The position numbers and the translations under genes were made by a program. From positions 1 to 42,947 of the forward strand of contig CAKOKD010000010.1 of assembly GCA_934090935.1 (NCBI GenBank): DNA of 42,947 nucleotides. The letters run 5' to 3'. A model generated the notes under the pieces. The model made no database searches, had not been told where the DNA came from, and saw nothing but the letters and a program-made list of their open reading frames with translations. Below, in pieces: positions 42,919-42,947 of this stretch (its first letter is position 1; each line of letters opens with the position of its first letter). The stretch comes from an uncultured Bacilli bacterium (lineage in GTDB: Bacteria; Bacillota_I; Bacilli_A; RF39; UBA660).

Positions 42919-42947
42919 TCTTTGGTATAATTTAATAAAGGAGATGA

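Noticed and set aside
1..42947. CRISPR array or cas genes
   Set aside because: I saw no series of evenly spaced repeats and no cas-like protein; the repeats present are a two-unit tandem duplication and inverted repeats.

Overview
The window looks like chromosome of a very AT-rich, spore-forming Firmicute (Bacilli-like, perhaps an uncultured gut lineage of the RF39/Erysipelotrichales type). That placement is inferred from base composition, strong AGGAGG-type ribosome sites, sigma-A promoters, an archaeal-type prolyl-tRNA synthetase and many sporulation homologues (YlbJ, a SpoVID-like protein, a CotS/YsxE-like protein, SpoIIIAH, GerE, GerM). I ran no database search.

Layout: 1-375 is non-coding with several hairpins. 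376-3295 holds two zinc-ribbon membrane proteins; the start of the second lies in a perfect 139-bp tandem duplication. 3543-5116 is a Y-family polymerase/YolD pair with an SOS-like box in its promoter. tRNA-Ala (5157-5233) and cytidine deaminase follow. 5773-7524 is a surface beta-helix-like gene split by one in-frame TAG. 7850-11051 is a three-gene surface polysaccharide cluster (GT2, GT4, Wzy-like). 11117-11563 is a frameshifted P-loop kinase-like relic. 11658-17345 holds xseA-xseB-proS and mutS; 17392-19247 holds ylbL-like and ylbJ-like genes; 19224-21527 holds three prepilin-like genes.

The most interesting region is 21592-26850. Two paralogous secreted DUF6273-like (C-type-lectin-like) genes at 22284-23483 and 25501-26697 end in 131-bp segments that align without gaps but differ at 31 positions by my hand count. 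Of these, 28 are at first or second codon positions, mostly in what look like former AAC/AAT codons, and the segments are far more GC-rich than their surroundings. This is the signature of variable repeats of a diversity-generating retroelement (DGR). An Avd-like four-helix-bundle gene lies beside the first target, but no reverse transcriptase or intact template repeat is visible, so the machinery must act in trans or be lost. Both targets also carry a poly-G tract (8 versus 7 G) next to a -10-like box upstream, a possible length-variable expression switch. Between them sit a small membrane protein and a spoVID/ysxE-like spore-coat pair.

26957-31648 is housekeeping (lon, nth, dnaD, cca). 32101-34407 is a peptide-secretion cassette: a C39-peptidase ABC transporter and two tiny double-glycine precursors (47 and 52 aa), each with a GxxxG motif and a single C-terminal Cys, resembling a two-peptide bacteriocin. 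A 17-aa amphipathic ORF, spoIIIAH, gerE and gerM follow. 36409-42798 is xerD, unknown genes, tRNA-Met, a GT8 glycosyltransferase, a DHH phosphoesterase and a membrane-anchored Ig-like protein. The right edge has a long inverted repeat just before a probable new gene.
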